DNA of 64,000 nt from Batrachochytrium dendrobatidis JAM81 (Eukaryota; Chytridiomycota; Chytridiomycetes; Rhizophydiales): contig NW_006281101.1 of NCBI RefSeq assembly GCF_000203795.2, positions 707,279 through 771,278 of the forward strand. Reading direction: 5' to 3'. How positions within the stretch are numbered: the first letter of the stretch is position 1; every line of letters starts with the position of its first letter. The notes under the pieces are model-generated. The model saw only the letters and a list, made by a program, of their open reading frames with translations, was not told the DNA's origin and made no database searches. Of this stretch, positions 61,440 through 64,000 are shown one piece after another. The position numbers and the translations under genes were made by a program.

Positions 61440-62436
61440 ATGTCTAGCACTCAGCTTTTACGACTTGCTCGGATGCTTAAGCAATCACCTAGCACAATGA
61501 CATCACCCATAGCATTGCAAGCACTAGAGAATCGCTCGTATGATCCTGAGACGGATATCATGAACATGTCGGATGCCACATTACTGGAATCAGTACATAT
61601 TCCAGGCAAATATCAAGACTTGTTTAAACCCAAACGGATTCGACCTCTTCATGACGCCATTTCAGTTGAGTATCAATGGAGTATGGCTTTATTTTGCTCA
61701 TTCTAACATATAAAACAGTCATCCAATGATCATGCATCTAGACGAACAACATATCCCAAGATCATTAACAGCCCAGACATTCGGGCACTGGATGCTGAGC
61801 TAAAGCCATTAACGCCAGCACAACAACGACTACAAGGACGGAAACTCAATCGAGTGGAAACGTACATTGTGGAGATCAAAGAGTCTCCACAGTTTTATAC
61901 TCATCTTCAATCATCATTGTGGGACATTTGCAGAGTTGAGTAGTTTGTATTCAATGCATTGCTACTTGATTAAAAGTACAAAGTAGCTATGACGACCATC
62001 CACAGCAACTGATTCTAACATGAATTGCAATGGTATTAATCATGCTAGACAACATTGTCATTTAAGCAAAAGACATGCTATATCTGGTGGAGCCTTTCTG
62101 AAGAGGGAAAAAGACAAAAAACGGACCCAGTAAGTTGATCCTGATATTAGTTGCAGCGTAATAATCAAAGCATATTCCATCTTGATAGTCTTCCCACTGA
62201 TGCCATTGAGTCGTAAATATATTCAGGAGAAGCTTGGAGCGATACTTGACAGCAATAGAGATCTGGTTCAGGCTACAATGGGGAAAATGGCGATGCGATG
62301 GCATGGATCAGGCAAACCGATGTCCAAACTAATTCCACAGATTGCATTTAGACTGGACAAGGACGCTATTAATGCTGCAGTGCTTGATGGGATTATGACC
62401 AAGATCGAGAGTGAGTTGAGCTCTAAAGCACAATAA
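61440..62436 (+). CDS. Unrecognised multi-exon protein
   Basis: Exon 1 from ATG 61440 (MSSTQLLRLARMLKQSPSTM) to about 61664; exon 2 about 61719-61934 (PDIRALDAELKPLTPAQQRL, QSSLWDICR); a probable exon 3 about 62070-62130 (YIWWSLSEEGKRQKTDP); last exon to TAA at 62436 (FPLMPLSRKYIQEKLGAIL, AMRWHGSGKPMSKLIPQIAF). Two of the donors used are GTTGAG. The junction into the last exon is not resolved. The N-terminus is Arg/Ser/Leu-rich without acidic residues, compatible with a mitochondrial presequence. No known domain recognised; a small mitochondrial protein is one possibility. Confidence 0.5.
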
Positions 62437-62583
62437 AATAGATGACAAGTTTCAAGTGTGTATACAATCCTATTGCTTGATTGCATATCTTCAGGCAATT
62501 CATTAGAAACTTTAGGGTTTGTCAATTCAAACTGTCCAGCAACACTTGTCCGGTATAAGCGGACAAGTATTACTAAAATCCAA

Positions 62584-64000
62584 ATGCTTATGATGGACAT
62601 CGATCTTGGCATCCAGCAGTCTGCAGATTCCGAAATGGCTCTTGATCCGGATCATCCAGATAACGATGCTTTGTATGCAGCAGAACACAACGCTCATCCT
62701 GGAATACAATCCACTGGCTACACTGCAACAGGTATTCTGACAGACAATCCAAGAAAACTGCAGCATACCAACGAATCCATCTTGCCATGCGAGTTTATTG
62801 CATCGCTTCGTTCGGTTGCTCCATTTGTTACTATCCTTCGAGCCATTTCCTTCAAACAGGTAGGTTCCAACCAACACTAACTCTTTAATCAAAGCATGCC
62901 ATGTTGCTGATATCAACGGTTACACTATTCATCAACCAGAAAGCATACTGTACAATCGCTGCAGAGGGTATGAGACTGACTGCAGAAGACTCTCGAACAG
63001 TTCAAGCCAAAGCATACCTTCCAAAATCATTATTTCGGGAATTCAAATTATCTGATGGATCGGCATTGACTCCAGATGAAGAGTTGTCGTTTATGGTCGA
63101 TATTCGAGTTCTCACTGACTGCTTGACTATTTTTGGCGCTCAGCAACAACCAGGCGGTTACTCTAATGAAGATCTTCCTCAACAACAACCTCAACAAGCC
63201 TCTCACATCGGAATACAATCTTCGCCAGTTTCATTGCAATTGAGTTATCCAAAAGGAGGTGGAGAGCTTACGCTAATGTACGAAATCTGCACAATCGTTT
63301 TTGTTGAATTTAATGTGTAGCTTAAACCTGTTTTAACAGATTGGATGCGTGAATGCTATTTGGTGTGGTGATTCCTTATACTGCAGTATGAACGTATGAC
63401 TGATTTTAAACTCGTAAATATGCAACTACAGGCTTCAAGATGGAAACATTGTTACTGCTTGCAACTTGGCTACATATGATAATGAGCCCATCACTGATTT
63501 ACATGCTACTTTTGGGGATCGACAGATTGTTGGAAAAATTATCATGAAGGTATACTCAATATTATAATATGTATTAATAGTATAGCTCAAATGTGCATGA
63601 TCCAGATGTAAGAACGTGTTGGTATAGATGACTCAATATGTTTCAATGTAAACCTTTTACTAGTCGGATTGGCTCAAAACTGCGTTTGGCGAATTGGATA
63701 GTACGTCAAGCGATCTTACTCTTTCCATCTCACCACAGCATCCATTTTTGCGGATCTCTGCATCAGGACTGGCAGGAGAGTCTGAGTTGGATTATCCGCG
63801 TGATACAGAAGTTCTTGAATCTTTTAGTTGTACCATGCCCACCTCCAACAAATACAAATTCACCATGCTTCATCCGTGCATGAAAGCACTAGGAATGTCA
63901 ACCAAAACATCAATACGTGTAAACGAAATTGGCATCTTGAGTTTGCAGTTTATGATTCAGCTGACAACCTCGCAAATTAGTTTCGTGGACTATATTGTAA
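62584..64000 (+). CDS. RAD1: 9-1-1 checkpoint clamp subunit RAD1 (3' truncated by window end)
   Basis: Exons: 62584-62859, 62940-63277, 63432-63549 and 63664 onward, all in phase and running off the window. The start ATG gives MLMMDIDLGIQQ. After a polar N-terminus comes the PCNA-like fold: FIASLRSVAPFVTILRAISF, YCTIAAEGMRLTAEDSRTVQ, KAYLPKSLFREF, LTDCLTIFG, LQLSYPKGGGELTL, IVGKIIMK, KYKFTMLHPCMKALGMSTKT and ISLQ-like LSLQFMIQLTT followed by SFVDYIV. This is the RAD1/Rad17 clamp subunit that with RAD9 and HUS1 encircles damaged DNA and activates ATR/Mec1. A Gln/Pro-rich insertion (QQQPGG to QQQPQQAS) is lineage-specific. Only the last residues are missing. Confidence 0.92.

Overview
The window reads as nuclear DNA of a chytrid fungus, most likely a Batrachochytrium-type Rhizophydiales species. 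The reasons are intron-dense housekeeping genes with short GT..AG introns, tRNA genes with class III poly-T stops, a Crinkler-type effector, a secreted pepsin-family protein, and a secreted protein with the short alanine-rich signal peptide and low-complexity body familiar from amphibian-pathogenic chytrids. The organism call is inference from gene content, not a database result.

Layout. From 1 to 10.3 kb: the 3' end of a probable GPI-anchored wall protein, tRNA-Pro(AGG), a membrane RING-H2 ubiquitin ligase, ADE17 (bifunctional purine synthesis), a YIPF1/2-type Golgi membrane protein, a small MED11-like gene and tRNA-Gln(CTG). From 10.3 to 28.7 kb: an accessory island without recognisable housekeeping genes. 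It holds a Crinkler-like nuclease effector, a pepsin-like protein lacking a normal second catalytic Asp, a secreted low-complexity protein, and two copies (left about 11.9-13.8 kb, right about 21.2-26.4 kb) of a decayed virus-like element. The right copy keeps most of a family B, protein-primed-type DNA polymerase broken by several frameshifts and stops (plus a 241-base assembly gap). Both copies carry the same gene block: a conserved gene of unknown function followed tail-to-tail by a SIAH-like RING gene. A shared ~170 bp direct repeat and a ~950 bp inverted duplication lie on its right flank. From 28.8 to 64 kb: a dense housekeeping block of EMI1-like, ERV41/ERGIC2, a synaptojanin-type inositide phosphatase, a very long EPG5-like autophagy protein, UBX5/UBXN7, MDM20/NAA25, phosphoglucomutase, POP7/RPP20, TRP4, RPS2, an unrecognised gene and RAD1 (cut by the window end).

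A family of short TA-flanked elements with terminal inverted repeats (MITEs, core TTCACGTAAAATGGAAC) is scattered through intergenic and intronic DNA, with at least eight near-complete copies. Two sit in NAA25 introns, one in a PGM intron, one just upstream of the inositide phosphatase, and one ends 9 bp before a start codon. The housekeeping genes are individually regulated eukaryotic genes: several pairs are tail-to-tail (ERV41/inositide phosphatase, NAA25/PGM) and one pair is divergent over 141 bp (UBX5/NAA25). Gene models were spliced by eye; most short models give an exact multiple of three, while the long ones are given as spans.
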